Positions 27,103 through 35,772 of a DNA stretch of 64,000 nucleotides are shown here, one piece after another. The notes under the pieces are model-generated. The model saw only the letters and a program-made list of their open reading frames with translations, did not search any database and had not been told where the DNA came from. Numbering within the stretch: position 1 is the first letter of the stretch; the number at the start of each line of letters is the position of its first letter. Location: the NCBI GenBank assembly GCA_014804695.1, contig JAAUZJ010000009.1:21308-85307 (forward strand). Reading direction: 5' to 3'. A program made the position numbers and the translations under genes. Source of the stretch: Lachnospiraceae bacterium. Its GTDB lineage: Bacteria; Bacillota; Clostridia; Lachnospirales; Lachnospiraceae.

Positions 27103-27242
27103 GTAATTGCGGGGTTATTGGAGGGCCACGAACGTAGACAATATAAATGCAAACTGGGCTCGAACCGCGGGAGCGAAGGTCGCCCCGGTTTTGTTTATGT
27201 TGTCTACGTTCTGGTTATTTGAAAAGATTTCCGCAATTGTTC
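27102..27242 (+). repeat. Nested hairpin element A
   Basis: Outer arms GGTAATTGC and CCGCAATTGTT enclose a hairpin at 27130-27211 (GAACGTAGACAATATAAA against TTTATGTTGTCTACGTTC, one T-G pair). The core CGAACCGCGGGAGCGAA is on the + strand and can fold as CGC-GGGA-GCG with a GNRA loop. It begins at the last base of the hydrogenase stop codon, so it may also end that transcript. Confidence 0.85.
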
Positions 27243-27276
27243 AGATTAAATAAATACTCCCTATGGAGGAAAGGAA

Positions 27277-27504
27277 ATGAAGTGTCCATTTTGTGATATA
27301 GAAATGCTACAAGGTTATTTGAATTGTGGCTTAGCACTTTGGAGTACCAGAAAGCATAAGATAAGTCTGCTTACAGACGACAAAGAACAATTTGCTTTCC
27401 GGCTTAAACATACAATGGTATCTCCAAATCATGTGAGTAGTAATTTCTGTCCTAAATGTAAGCGAATGATTATTGACTGCGCAGAGTATGAAAGCAATAT
27501 ATAG
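27277..27504 (+). CDS. Small zinc-ribbon-like protein
   Basis: A 75-residue protein with two CxxC pairs, MKCPFCDIEMLQGYL at the start and NFCPKCKRMII near the end, which suggests one bound zinc. The layout matches small conserved Firmicutes proteins of the PF20097/DUF6487 kind, but the function is unknown. GGAGGAAAGG precedes the ATG. It lies between two hairpin elements. Confidence 0.7.
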   Translation: MKCPFCDIEMLQGYLNCGLALWSTRKHKISLLTDDKEQFAFRLKHTMVSPNHVSSNFCPKCKRMIIDCAEYESNI

Positions 27505-27567
27505 TAGAAACTTCCTGTTTGTGGAGTAGTTTATAGGAACACTTTTTCGAAAATGTAGAATAAATAT

Positions 27568-27767
27568 AGGTAATTGCAAAACTCTTTATTTCCACAACCT
27601 AGTTGTGCAATATAGACAAATCATAAGCAGGGTGCTAGGGAGCCGTCGGTACTTAGCGAGGTTTTTTCGAGCTTAGTACCGCTACGAGCGACATGCAGCG
27701 CAAGCGTGCCCTGCGTTGATTTGTCTATATTGTGCAACGGTCGGATGGAAACATTTTGCAAGAGCCA
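27568..27767. repeat. Hairpin element with a different core inside the same kind of outer arms
   Basis: The outer arm AGGTAATTGCAAAA (27568-27581) has a partial counterpart in ATTTTGCAAGAGCC. Inside, CAATATAGACAAATCA (27608-27623) pairs perfectly with TGATTTGTCTATATTG (27717-27732). Further in, GCAGGG pairs with CCCTGC, and GGTACTTAGC with GCTTAGTACC around a T-rich loop. The GC-containing core is unrelated to that of elements A-G. The 290-base gap between 27504 and 27795 holds little else. Confidence 0.75.
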
Positions 27768-27794
27768 GGAAATTAATGTGAGAGAGGGAAACAT

Positions 27795-28142
27795 ATGCAA
27801 GAGGAGACGCTGCGGGCTGTTATGCTCGGCATGTTTATGATAGTTATGGCATTGACTGTCTTGATGCTTTATATTAGAATTTATGGTATAGCGCGGATTT
27901 ATAATTGGAATGGGAAGAGATTTTGTTATTTGGGAACGGTGCCTTTGCGTAAAGAGGGTAAAGATTTTGCGATTCGGATTGGTGAGCGTATGGTGGATTT
28001 GTCGTATACGACACTTTATCGTGTTTGCCCAAGCCGTTCTTTTTGTGTGAGAAATCGTTATCGTGATGTGTTTGTTTATGCAGATGGCGGCAGACAGCAT
28101 CTGGTTGTGGATGTAGAGCCTATGAAAGCGGAGATTCTATGA
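27795..28142 (+). CDS. Small membrane-anchored protein, function unknown
   Basis: A 115-residue protein with one N-terminal membrane segment (AVMLGMFMIVMALTVLMLYI) and a basic, beta-rich soluble part (FCYLGTVPLRKEGKDFAIRIGERMVDLSYTTLYRVCPS). I do not recognise the family. The stop overlaps the glycosyltransferase ATG by four bases, so they are coupled and may work together at the membrane. Confidence 0.65.
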   Translation: MQEETLRAVMLGMFMIVMALTVLMLYIRIYGIARIYNWNGKRFCYLGTVPLRKEGKDFAIRIGERMVDLSYTTLYRVCPSRSFCVRNRYRDVFVYADGGRQHLVVDVEPMKAEIL

Positions 28143-29155
28143 TTACTATAAGTCTTTGTATGATCGTAAAAAATGAAGAGAGACTGCTTGCAAGATGTCT
28201 TGACAGTGTTGCAGACCTTATGGATGAAATTATCATTGTGGATACGGGCTCAACAGATAAGACAAAGGAAATTGCTGCGCGTTATACTGATAAAATCTAT
28301 GATTTTGAATGGATAAATGATTTTGCTGCAGCAAGGAACTTTGCTTTTAGTAAGGCTGGTATGGAGTATATTTATTCTGCGGATGCGGACGAGGTGTTGG
28401 ATGCGGAGAACAGGGAAGCTTTTCTTGCGCTTAAGAAAACGTTGCTTCCTGAAATTGATATTGTACAGATGTATTACGCAAACCAGCTGGACTTTGGAAC
28501 TATTTATAATTATGATAAGGAACTGCGCCCTAAGCTTTACAAGCGTCTTAGGACTTTTACATGGGAAGCGCCTATTCATGAGCAGGTTATTTTGGAACCG
28601 GTGATTTATGACAGTGATGTCATAATATCGCATATGCCGGAAAACAATCATAAGGACAGAGATCTGGCTTCTTTTGCAAGAATTACGTTTTCGGGTGAGA
28701 CGCTTTCAAAGCGCCTGCATAATATTTATGCCAAGGAGCTTTTTGTATCAGGAGAAGACAATGACTTTCTTAAGGCCAGTGATTTTTTTGAAACTTCATG
28801 TCAGGATACTTCCCGTAGCGTTGATGAAATCAGGGAGGCGGCCTGTGTTGCGGCAAGAGCTGCAAGGATTAGACAAGATTCAGTTAAATTTTTAAAGTAC
28901 GCGCTCAAGGCAATAGCCTGTGACGGATGTTCGGAAATCTGCTGTGAACTTGGACAATATTTCATGGAGCAGAAAGATTTTGACGAGGCGATTGTCTGGT
29001 TTTATAATGGTGCGTATGAGATGGGGAGTATACTTAATATACACAGCAGCGGGGATATTCCTCTTAAGGGACTTGTTGAGTGCTATAGACTGCTGGGCAA
29101 TGATGAACAGGCGGAGGAGTATGAGCGGCTTGCGGAGGAATGGAAACCGGAGTAA
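28139..29155 (+). CDS. Family 2 glycosyltransferase with TPR-like tail
   Basis: A 338-residue protein. SLCMIVKNEERLLARCLDSV and EIIIVDTGSTDKTKEIA are the GT2 nucleotide-sugar binding region, and YSADADEVL supplies the DxD-like metal site. From about residue 215 short helical repeats (DEAIVWFYNGAYEMG, GLVECYRLLGNDEQAEEYERLA) look like tetratricopeptide repeats. This domain pair is common in clostridial cell-surface or glycan synthesis proteins. The acceptor is unknown. Confidence 0.88.
   Translation: MITISLCMIVKNEERLLARCLDSVADLMDEIIIVDTGSTDKTKEIAARYTDKIYDFEWINDFAAARNFAFSKAGMEYIYSADADEVLDAENREAFLALKKTLLPEIDIVQMYYANQLDFGTIYNYDKELRPKLYKRLRTFTWEAPIHEQVILEPVIYDSDVIISHMPENNHKDRDLASFARITFSGETLSKRLHNIYAKELFVSGEDNDFLKASDFFETSCQDTSRSVDEIREAACVAARAARIRQDSVKFLKYALKAIACDGCSEICCELGQYFMEQKDFDEAIVWFYNGAYEMGSILNIHSSGDIPLKGLVECYRLLGNDEQAEEYERLAEEWKPE
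28609..28622. repeat. TGACA-N4-TGTCA palindrome
   Basis: Spacer GTGA, inside the glycosyltransferase gene, read as D-S-D-V. Confidence 0.8.
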
Positions 29156-29166
29156 AGTTAAAACTA

Positions 29167-30384
29167 TTAATCCTTTATCAGAAAACTAACAAATGATGCA
29201 ATAGAGCAAAGGCACAGATCAACAATCCATAATGCGGTATAGCTAAGAGGAGTGGTAACAAGAATACCTCCGAGCCATGCGCTGGCAAAGGCTCCAATCT
29301 GATGTCCGATGCAAAGCGAACCATATAGAACTGCCATTTTTGCAATTCCCACTTTGCCACTAATAATGCCTGTTGTCGGCGGTACGGTGGAATCTCCCGT
29401 TAATCCCAAAACTGCAGTAGCAATAAAAGCAAATAGAATAGATTTCGGCAGAAAAATAAATGCGATTGCGATCAAAACACGGATCCCATATACCGAAGCA
29501 AGTACATTTTTCATGCGGAAGAACCGTCCTAAATAACCGGTGAGAACTGCTCCAAGCATGGTGGCAATTCCGTAAACTGTCAGCGTTAATGAGGTGATAC
29601 TGCCCGGTATGCCATTAGATAAATACTGCGAAAATAAATGCGTTTCAATAATTGACATATGAAAACCACAGGTAGAAAAGCCAATCAGTAAGCACCAATA
29701 TGTACGGTCACGAAATGCTGCACGCAGAATAACGGACAGAGTTTCGCCTTTGTGGGCATCTTCAGTCTTGTTAGTTTGAAATGTTTGTGTTTCATTTTTC
29801 TTTTTACTCTGGGAAAGCCATATGATTACAGGAAGCATAAACAAAATAGGGATACTGAAAACCGGCATGGCTACAGTGATTCCACGCCAGGCTGTCAGAT
29901 GTTGAAGGGTGGGGGCCATCAATGCATCACCGATTCCTGCACTTGCCTGTATAATACCGGAAGCCGCTGCTGCCCGCTTTTCACCAATTATTGGGGAGAT
30001 TGCACCCATAACAACTCCCAGACAGAGCGCTCCTGTGCCAGTAGGTAAAATAATGCCAAAAAACAACAGCATACTCCATGTCTGTGTACAAAATGGAGTC
30101 GCGATCAATCCTGTTGCCATCAGGATAATACCACATAGCAACACAAAGGCATTAGACTTTTTCAATGCCAGCATAGCAAATAAAGGCTGCGTGGCTCCAT
30201 ATAAGATCTGACCAATGCCAATAGCAAAACTAACAGCAGCGTAACTGATTCCTGTATGTTCTATAATGCCATTCATCATAATACCGTAGTTGTCTTTCGT
30301 TCCCTGCATAATCCCAAAAACAAGGCATGCGGCTGTCACAGCAACTAAATATTGTAAGAAATTATTTTTTGTTGTCCGGTTCAT
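29167..30384 (-). CDS. Major facilitator superfamily transporter
   Basis: A 405-residue permease with twelve hydrophobic segments. The start FLQYLVAVTAACLVFGIMQGTKDNYGIMMNGI and the arrangement of two six-helix halves fit MFS proteins of the YbfB or nitrate/oxalate-like type. It lies 24 bases behind a MarR-type regulator and is presumably its target. The substrate is not evident. Confidence 0.88.
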   Translation of the reverse strand: MNRTTKNNFLQYLVAVTAACLVFGIMQGTKDNYGIMMNGIIEHTGISYAAVSFAIGIGQILYGATQPLFAMLALKKSNAFVLLCGIILMATGLIATPFCTQTWSMLLFFGIILPTGTGALCLGVVMGAISPIIGEKRAAAASGIIQASAGIGDALMAPTLQHLTAWRGITVAMPVFSIPILFMLPVIIWLSQSKKKNETQTFQTNKTEDAHKGETLSVILRAAFRDRTYWCLLIGFSTCGFHMSIIETHLFSQYLSNGIPGSITSLTLTVYGIATMLGAVLTGYLGRFFRMKNVLASVYGIRVLIAIAFIFLPKSILFAFIATAVLGLTGDSTVPPTTGIISGKVGIAKMAVLYGSLCIGHQIGAFASAWLGGILVTTPLSYTALWIVDLCLCSIASFVSFLIKD

Positions 30385-30408
30385 TTGGTTTTTTCCTTTT
30401 TCTTTTTA

Positions 30409-30840
30409 TTAATGTGCTATTTCTGTCTCTTTGAGGGCTTGAAGTTTACTGCCAATGCGCAAAATTGCTTCTGAATCTTCTTTCCCTAAAAATAGCTCCA
30501 TCTTCTTTTGTGCGTCGTTCCATACAGTAACGGCAGCTTCCAAAGACTTTTTTCCTGCCGCTGATACTGTAAAAGTCTTACCATGTCCCTCTGTTTTTTC
30601 AATCAGATTACGCGATTCTAACAATTTAATATTCCGAACCATTGTGCTTCTGTCTAATCCCACACGCCTGGCCCAATGTGTGATATTTGCGCTTTGCAGT
30701 CTTGATAAGTTAATAAGTAGATAATATTGCGCTATTGTAAGCCCCGTGTCTTTTAATGCGCTGTCATAAAAATCCGAAACAGCATTTGCGCTTCGCCTTA
30801 AATTAGTACAATAACATTCGCTTTTACATAAATCTGACAT
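30409..30840 (-). CDS. MarR-family transcriptional regulator
   Basis: A 143-residue winged-helix protein. ITHWARRVGLDRSTMVRNIKLLESRNLIEKTEGHGKTFTVSAAGKKSLE is the recognition helix, wing and following helix of MarR proteins. The ATG at 30840 after GAAGGAGG is preferred to the tracked start. Two cysteines near the N-terminus (DLCKSECYC) could allow redox or metal sensing. It leads an operon with the MFS gene and probably binds the 23-bp palindrome upstream. Confidence 0.88.
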   Translation of the reverse strand: MSDLCKSECYCTNLRRSANAVSDFYDSALKDTGLTIAQYYLLINLSRLQSANITHWARRVGLDRSTMVRNIKLLESRNLIEKTEGHGKTFTVSAAGKKSLEAAVTVWNDAQKKMELFLGKEDSEAILRIGSKLQALKETEIAH

Positions 30841-30923
30841 AAAATATTCCTCCTTCAAAATGATTTAATCATGAAAAAATCCACCAGATAATCACTTTGA
30901 TATACCATATTTATTCTCTTGCA

Positions 30924-30946
30924 TGTATATACACCGTGTATATACA
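30924..30946. promoter_or_regulatory. 23-bp perfect palindrome, probable MarR operator
   Basis: TGTATATACAC is followed by one central base and its exact inverse. It lies 78 bases upstream of the marR start codon in an AT-rich promoter region. MarR binding is inferred from symmetry and location. Confidence 0.7.
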
Positions 30947-31092
30947 CATTTATATCACTAAGTATGTGTCTTGTCAAGATATTTGTTTTTATAATTTATT
31001 TTAAAAATCTCGGATATATCGACTGATTGTCATATCAGCCAATATATGCTATTATAAATAAATGGAAAGTTAGACGGAAAAGAGGCATATAG

Positions 31093-32148
31093 ATGAAGTG
31101 GGAAGATAATGTTAGGAAGGTTGTGCCGTATGTGGCGGGAGAACAGCCGCAGAAGAAGGGAATAATTAAATTGAATACTAATGAATGTCCATATCCGCCA
31201 TCGCCAAAAGTTGAAGGCAGGATGAAGCAGATGGACTATCAGGATTTACGGCTTTATCCGGAGTTTTCGGAGAAGACAATGCTTTCTGACATGCTTGTCA
31301 GTTATCATGGAATAGGCAAAGAACAGATTTTCATCGGAGTAGGTTCGGATGATGTACTTTCAATGGCATTCCTTACCTTTTTTAATTCGGATAAACCGGT
31401 ATTTTTTCCGGATATAACATATTCTTTTTATGATGTGTGGGCGGAAGTTTACGGTATTCCATATGAAGTGAAGCCGCTTGATGATGATTTCTGCATACGC
31501 AGGGAAGATTACCTTAAAGAAAATGGAGGAATAGTTTTTCCAAATCCAAATGCACCAACCGGAGTTTTTATGGATGTGTCGGAGATTGAGGAGATCATAG
31601 CGGCAAACAGGGACGTAGTGGTTATCGTTGACGAAGCTTATATTGATTTTGGCGGCACAAGCGCACTGCCTCTGATCAATAAATACGATAACCTGCTGAT
31701 TGTCCGTACTTTCTCCAAATCAAGGGCTATGGCAGGTGCAAGAATCGGGTATGCTATGGGAAATGAACGCCTGATCCGATACTTAAATGATGTGAAATAT
31801 TCCGTCAATTCATATACGATGAACCGTATGGCATTAGAGCTTGGTGCGGCGTGTATGGAGGATGATGCTTATTTTAAGGAAATCTGTAGTAAAATAATAG
31901 CTACCAGGGAGCGTACTGCCAAAGAATTGACTGCTCTTGGCTTTACATTTCCGCCCTCTTATGGTAATTTTATCTTTGCTGCACATAACAAGGTCAAAGC
32001 ACAGGATATTTTTGAGAAACTGAAGAAACATGACATATATGTCAGATATTGGAATAAGCCAAGGATTGACAATTATCTGCGTATTACAATAGGTACGGAT
32101 GAGCAGATGGACGCTTTGTTTGCAGCGCTTAGGGAGATTTTGGCGTAG
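31093..32148 (+). CDS. hisC: Histidinol-phosphate aminotransferase
   Basis: A 351-residue PLP-dependent class II aminotransferase. KLNTNECPYPPSPKV at the N-terminus, FPNPNAPTGVFMD, IVDEAYIDFGG and TFSKSRAMAGARIGY (PLP lysine in SKS) are the HisC signature segments. It makes histidinol phosphate in histidine synthesis. No other his genes are nearby, so a broader amino-acid role is possible. Confidence 0.9.
   Translation: MKWEDNVRKVVPYVAGEQPQKKGIIKLNTNECPYPPSPKVEGRMKQMDYQDLRLYPEFSEKTMLSDMLVSYHGIGKEQIFIGVGSDDVLSMAFLTFFNSDKPVFFPDITYSFYDVWAEVYGIPYEVKPLDDDFCIRREDYLKENGGIVFPNPNAPTGVFMDVSEIEEIIAANRDVVVIVDEAYIDFGGTSALPLINKYDNLLIVRTFSKSRAMAGARIGYAMGNERLIRYLNDVKYSVNSYTMNRMALELGAACMEDDAYFKEICSKIIATRERTAKELTALGFTFPPSYGNFIFAAHNKVKAQDIFEKLKKHDIYVRYWNKPRIDNYLRITIGTDEQMDALFAALREILA
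31287..31300. repeat. TGACA-N4-TGTCA palindrome
   Basis: Spacer TGCT, inside hisC, read as D-M-L-V. Confidence 0.8.
32031..32044. repeat. TGACA-N4-TGTCA palindrome
   Basis: Spacer TATA, giving a fully self-complementary 14-mer, inside hisC, read as D-I-Y-V. Confidence 0.8.
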
Positions 32149-32178
32149 AAATTTAGAGAAAGGCACAGGGTTATTTTT

Positions 32179-32679
32179 ATGGAAAGTTTAGCAGTCTGGT
32201 TCGCTAATACATTGGGGAAATATGTTTCCAGAGAGATAGTTATTTTTATAATTTCCATGATACCGATTTTGGAATTGCGTGGGGGGCTGATAGTGTCAAG
32301 CCTTCTGAACGTTTCTATTTTAAAAGCTATTCCGATTTGTATTATAGGAAATATCATACCGATTCCGTTTATACTTTTGTTTATTAAACAGATATTTAAG
32401 TGGCTTAAGAAGGTCAGCTTTTTTAAAAAAATCATTGAGAAGCTGGAAGCACGCGCTATGGGCAAGAGTGATTCCATTAAGAGATATGAATTCTGGGGAC
32501 TGGTGCTGTTTGTCGGAATTCCGCTTCCGGGGACTGGTGCATGGACCGGTTCTTTGATTGCGGCGCTGCTTGAGATTGACTTTAAAAAAGCAATTCTTGC
32601 TGAGTTACTTGGAATTGCGATAGCAACTATTATTATGTCGATTTTTTCTTATGGGTTGTTGGGAGCGTTGATTTCGTAG
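32179..32679 (+). CDS. Small multidrug-export-like membrane protein (COG2426)
   Basis: A 166-residue protein with about four membrane segments. MIPILELRGGLIVS and FVGIPLPGTGAWTGSLIAALL are the paired motifs of the putative small multi-drug export family (PF06695), a distant relative of DedA-type proteins. Transport activity is not established for most members. It follows hisC by 30 bases with a GAGAAAGGCA leader. Confidence 0.8.
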   Translation: MESLAVWFANTLGKYVSREIVIFIISMIPILELRGGLIVSSLLNVSILKAIPICIIGNIIPIPFILLFIKQIFKWLKKVSFFKKIIEKLEARAMGKSDSIKRYEFWGLVLFVGIPLPGTGAWTGSLIAALLEIDFKKAILAELLGIAIATIIMSIFSYGLLGALIS

Positions 32680-32686
32680 TTTAAAA

Positions 32687-32700
32687 TGACAAGTGTGTCA
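32687..32700. repeat. TGACA-N4-TGTCA palindrome, intergenic
   Basis: Spacer AGTG. It begins seven bases after the COG2426 stop codon and 45 bases before the GH20 gene. Confidence 0.8.
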
Positions 32701-32744
32701 TGTGTTGGTAAACGTGTTATAGTTGATGGACGTATTACAATAGT

Positions 32745-35700
32745 ATGAAAAAGAAATTGAATGATAAATCAGTGAAAATAAAATTATATTTCTATAGTAT
32801 AGGAATTGCGCTTCTGCTAATTGTTATAGCTGCTTTTGTCATTTTGTCGCAAGATTTTTCAGGAAATAAATCCAAAAATCTTGCGCTGGGGAAAGGCGTT
32901 AAAGCAACAAGTGACAGCGTGGAGACAGATAAGTTATCAGCGGATAAGGCAATTGACGGCGATGATGAAACACTGTCATCTCGTTGGTCAAGCGAGAATA
33001 ATTGGGAGAATGCGTCTCATTATATAGAACTGGAATTTCCGGAAGAAATTTCAGTTTCTTTTGTTGTGCTGAAATGGGAAAGAATGAATGTAATTTCCTA
33101 TCAATTGGAAGGCTCATTAGATGGAGAGAAGTGGGAAATCCTTCAATCCTTTAATAAGGCTCCGGAGGAAAGACGACAGGAGATTGTACTGTCTGAAGCC
33201 GCCGCGGTTAAATTTTTGCGCTTGTCTACGAATGATGTTTCGCGAAATGAAGAGGATCATTCTGATCTGTATCAGAATGTATCGTTGTATGAATTTGAGG
33301 TTTACGAGGACAAGCCTGCGGCCTATTATGTGGAAGCACCCGCAATTGAAGTGCGCGAGGATGGCACTCGTTTCCTTAAAATGCCTGATGCACCTGAAGG
33401 ATACCGGATTACTTATATTGGAGCGGGTTACGAGCAGGTAATCGGTGCAGATTGTGAAGTGTATGAGACGATACAGGATAAGGAAGTTGTTGTCGGTTAT
33501 AGGGTTGAGAGTATAAAGGATAGTGAAGACACCTCTGAGGTCTCATTTACTATCGAGGTTCCGGCTTGGGATAATGATATTTTGTCAGTAAATAGCAGCA
33601 CCGAAATAAATGCGGCCCCACAAGTAATTCCTGCTATAGCCGAATGGAAGGGAGCAGAGGGTGTATTTGAACCAAATAAATCTTCTAAAATCATTGTAGA
33701 AAATGAGATTCTCATGCAGCCCGCAGAGCGATTTGCCGCCGGATACTGTGAAATCATGGGATATGAGATTGCAGTAAAGATTGGAACTAAAGACGATGCA
33801 AAGACAGGAGACTTTTATCTGGTTTACGATGATTCAGGCGTTGCAGCCGGAGTCGGTGAAGAAGGATATGTCTGTAATGTAGATGACACATGTGTCATAA
33901 GTGGACCGTGTGAACAAGGTATATATTGGGGAACCGTAACACTGCTACAAATATTGAAGACCAGAGAAGGTACGCTTCCAAAGGGAATGATCCGTGACTA
34001 CCCTAAGTATAAGGTACGCGGTTTTGGCATAGACGTGGCAAGAAAACCGGTTTCTATGGAGATGCTTTATCAGATCGTGCAAAATATGTCATGGTATAAA
34101 ATGAATGATCTGTCAATTCATTTGAATGATAATATAATTTTAAGTACCAGCGGTCTGACAGGTTCGTTTGAAGAAGCGTTGACGGCATACAGTGCATTTA
34201 GAATTGACAGTAGTGTCATAAACAAAAACGGTGAAAAACTTACCTCGCAGGACTATGCATACACAGCGGAAGAATTTGCAGAATTTATAAGTATGGCTAA
34301 AACCTATGGAGTTTGTGTAGTACCTGAAATTGACACTCCCGCGCACTCACTTTCCATTAACAGACTTTTTCCAGAATATGCGCTGAGGGTAAACAATGAA
34401 TCTATAGATCAGATTGATTTGAGTAAAAAGAAGGCGGTAGAGCTTGTAAAAGATATCTGGAGGGAGTCGTTGACAGGAGTAGCAGCCTCAGATTCCGCAG
34501 CAACTTTTAACGGAGAAACGGCTTCAGATTCCATAGCAGCTTTTGACGGGGCAGGTATCGTTAACATTGGAATGGACGAGTATTACGGCGACGGGGAAAC
34601 GTATCGTAAATATATGAATGAAATTATCAGCCTTGTTCGTGAAGAGGGAGGCGTGGAAACGGTTCGCTTATGGGGTAGCCTTGGAAATATGGATGGGCGG
34701 ACTATGCCGCCTGTAGAGAATCTGCAGATGAATATATGGAGTGATGTATGGGCTGATCCGGTTGAAATGTATGAGGATGGATATTCTTTAATAAATATGC
34801 AGAATAATCATTTATATATAATTCCAGGCGGAGGATACGATTATCTGGATACCGAAGAACTTTACCAAAACTGGGAGCCAAACAAGTTTTACGATTATTA
34901 TCAGGTAAAAACCGTTCCCGGATACTCACCGCAAATGCTGGGAGCCGTCTATATGATTTGGAATGACATGAGCGGCAGCCTGGATGTGGGAATAAGCGAA
35001 GTTGATATGTTTGACCGCTTTTTTGCTCCGCTTGGAGTAGTCAGCGGTAAGCTTTGGGGAATAGAAAATGCCGATACTGAACAGCTCTTTAGTAAGCTGG
35101 GATGCACTCCGGGAAGCAATCCGTATGCATTGAAAATATGGGAGGGAGATTCTTTTAATCTTATTGAATATATTAAGAGCAAACAATTACAATCAGAGGC
35201 AGAAAACTCTAAAACAAAAACCTCTCAGACTCAAGCAAAATATTTAGAATCATCTGAAATTTCTTGGAATGAAAACGACAATATAGTAACCCTAATATCC
35301 AACGATTCCTTTATAGACACAGGCTATCCTGGCGGCAACGGAAGCTGCTGCGGTATAGGCGGCACATACACAATCAGTTTTGAAATATACAAACAAAGCC
35401 AGCCTTCATCAGACGGAGGAACTTCCGAAGAAGAAATAATTTTTGAATCCGATGCCCCCTATGCCCAGACTGCATTTAAAGCAGTCCAGACAGGAAGCGG
35501 GAAGGTCGGTTTTTCCAGAGAGGGCAGGGATTATTCTTTTGATTATACGTTGCCGGATGATGAGTGGGTGAAATTGAAAATATGCGGCGAACAGAATCAG
35601 ACCAGCCTATACGTCAACGGAAAATTTGTAGATACCCTTGGCGATACGGAACCTTTCAGCGAATATGCAACTTTTGTATTCCCGCTTGAAAGAATCGGTT

Positions 35701-35756
35701 CGCGAACGAACAGTTTTTGTGGTATGATTAAAAATATAGAGATTACCACAGATTAA
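32745..35756 (+). CDS. Membrane-anchored GH20 beta-N-acetylhexosaminidase with CBM32-like domain
   Basis: A 1003-residue exported enzyme. A signal anchor (LYFYSIGIALLLIVIAAFVIL) is followed by a discoidin/CBM32-like domain (about 45-195: ATSDSVETDKLSADKAIDGD, SRWSSENNWENA). Next are the GH20 N-terminal domain and the barrel (VRGFGIDVARKPVSMEML, WYKMNDLSIHLND), with catalytic pair Asp611-Glu612 in GMDEYYGDG. The C-terminal 150 residues resemble a concanavalin-like lectin fold. It trims terminal GlcNAc/GalNAc from glycans outside the cell. No clear ribosome site precedes the ATG. Confidence 0.88.
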   Translation: MKKKLNDKSVKIKLYFYSIGIALLLIVIAAFVILSQDFSGNKSKNLALGKGVKATSDSVETDKLSADKAIDGDDETLSSRWSSENNWENASHYIELEFPEEISVSFVVLKWERMNVISYQLEGSLDGEKWEILQSFNKAPEERRQEIVLSEAAAVKFLRLSTNDVSRNEEDHSDLYQNVSLYEFEVYEDKPAAYYVEAPAIEVREDGTRFLKMPDAPEGYRITYIGAGYEQVIGADCEVYETIQDKEVVVGYRVESIKDSEDTSEVSFTIEVPAWDNDILSVNSSTEINAAPQVIPAIAEWKGAEGVFEPNKSSKIIVENEILMQPAERFAAGYCEIMGYEIAVKIGTKDDAKTGDFYLVYDDSGVAAGVGEEGYVCNVDDTCVISGPCEQGIYWGTVTLLQILKTREGTLPKGMIRDYPKYKVRGFGIDVARKPVSMEMLYQIVQNMSWYKMNDLSIHLNDNIILSTSGLTGSFEEALTAYSAFRIDSSVINKNGEKLTSQDYAYTAEEFAEFISMAKTYGVCVVPEIDTPAHSLSINRLFPEYALRVNNESIDQIDLSKKKAVELVKDIWRESLTGVAASDSAATFNGETASDSIAAFDGAGIVNIGMDEYYGDGETYRKYMNEIISLVREEGGVETVRLWGSLGNMDGRTMPPVENLQMNIWSDVWADPVEMYEDGYSLINMQNNHLYIIPGGGYDYLDTEELYQNWEPNKFYDYYQVKTVPGYSPQMLGAVYMIWNDMSGSLDVGISEVDMFDRFFAPLGVVSGKLWGIENADTEQLFSKLGCTPGSNPYALKIWEGDSFNLIEYIKSKQLQSEAENSKTKTSQTQAKYLESSEISWNENDNIVTLISNDSFIDTGYPGGNGSCCGIGGTYTISFEIYKQSQPSSDGGTSEEEIIFESDAPYAQTAFKAVQTGSGKVGFSREGRDYSFDYTLPDDEWVKLKICGEQNQTSLYVNGKFVDTLGDTEPFSEYATFVFPLERIGSRTNSFCGMIKNIEITTD
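33884..33897. repeat. TGACA-N4-TGTCA palindrome
   Basis: Spacer CATG, fully self-complementary, inside the GH20 gene, read as D-T-C-V. Confidence 0.8.
34205..34218. repeat. TGACA-N4-TGTCA palindrome
   Basis: Spacer GTAG, inside the GH20 gene, read as D-S-S-V. Confidence 0.8.
34485..34554 (+). repeat. In-frame tandem duplication in the GH20 gene
   Basis: Two 12-codon copies, ASDSAATFNGET and ASDSIAAFDGAG, lie head to tail and end about 20 residues before the catalytic Asp-Glu pair. They form a low-complexity insert in a barrel loop. Confidence 0.75.
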
Positions 35757-35772
35757 AAGAAAGGGTGGATAA

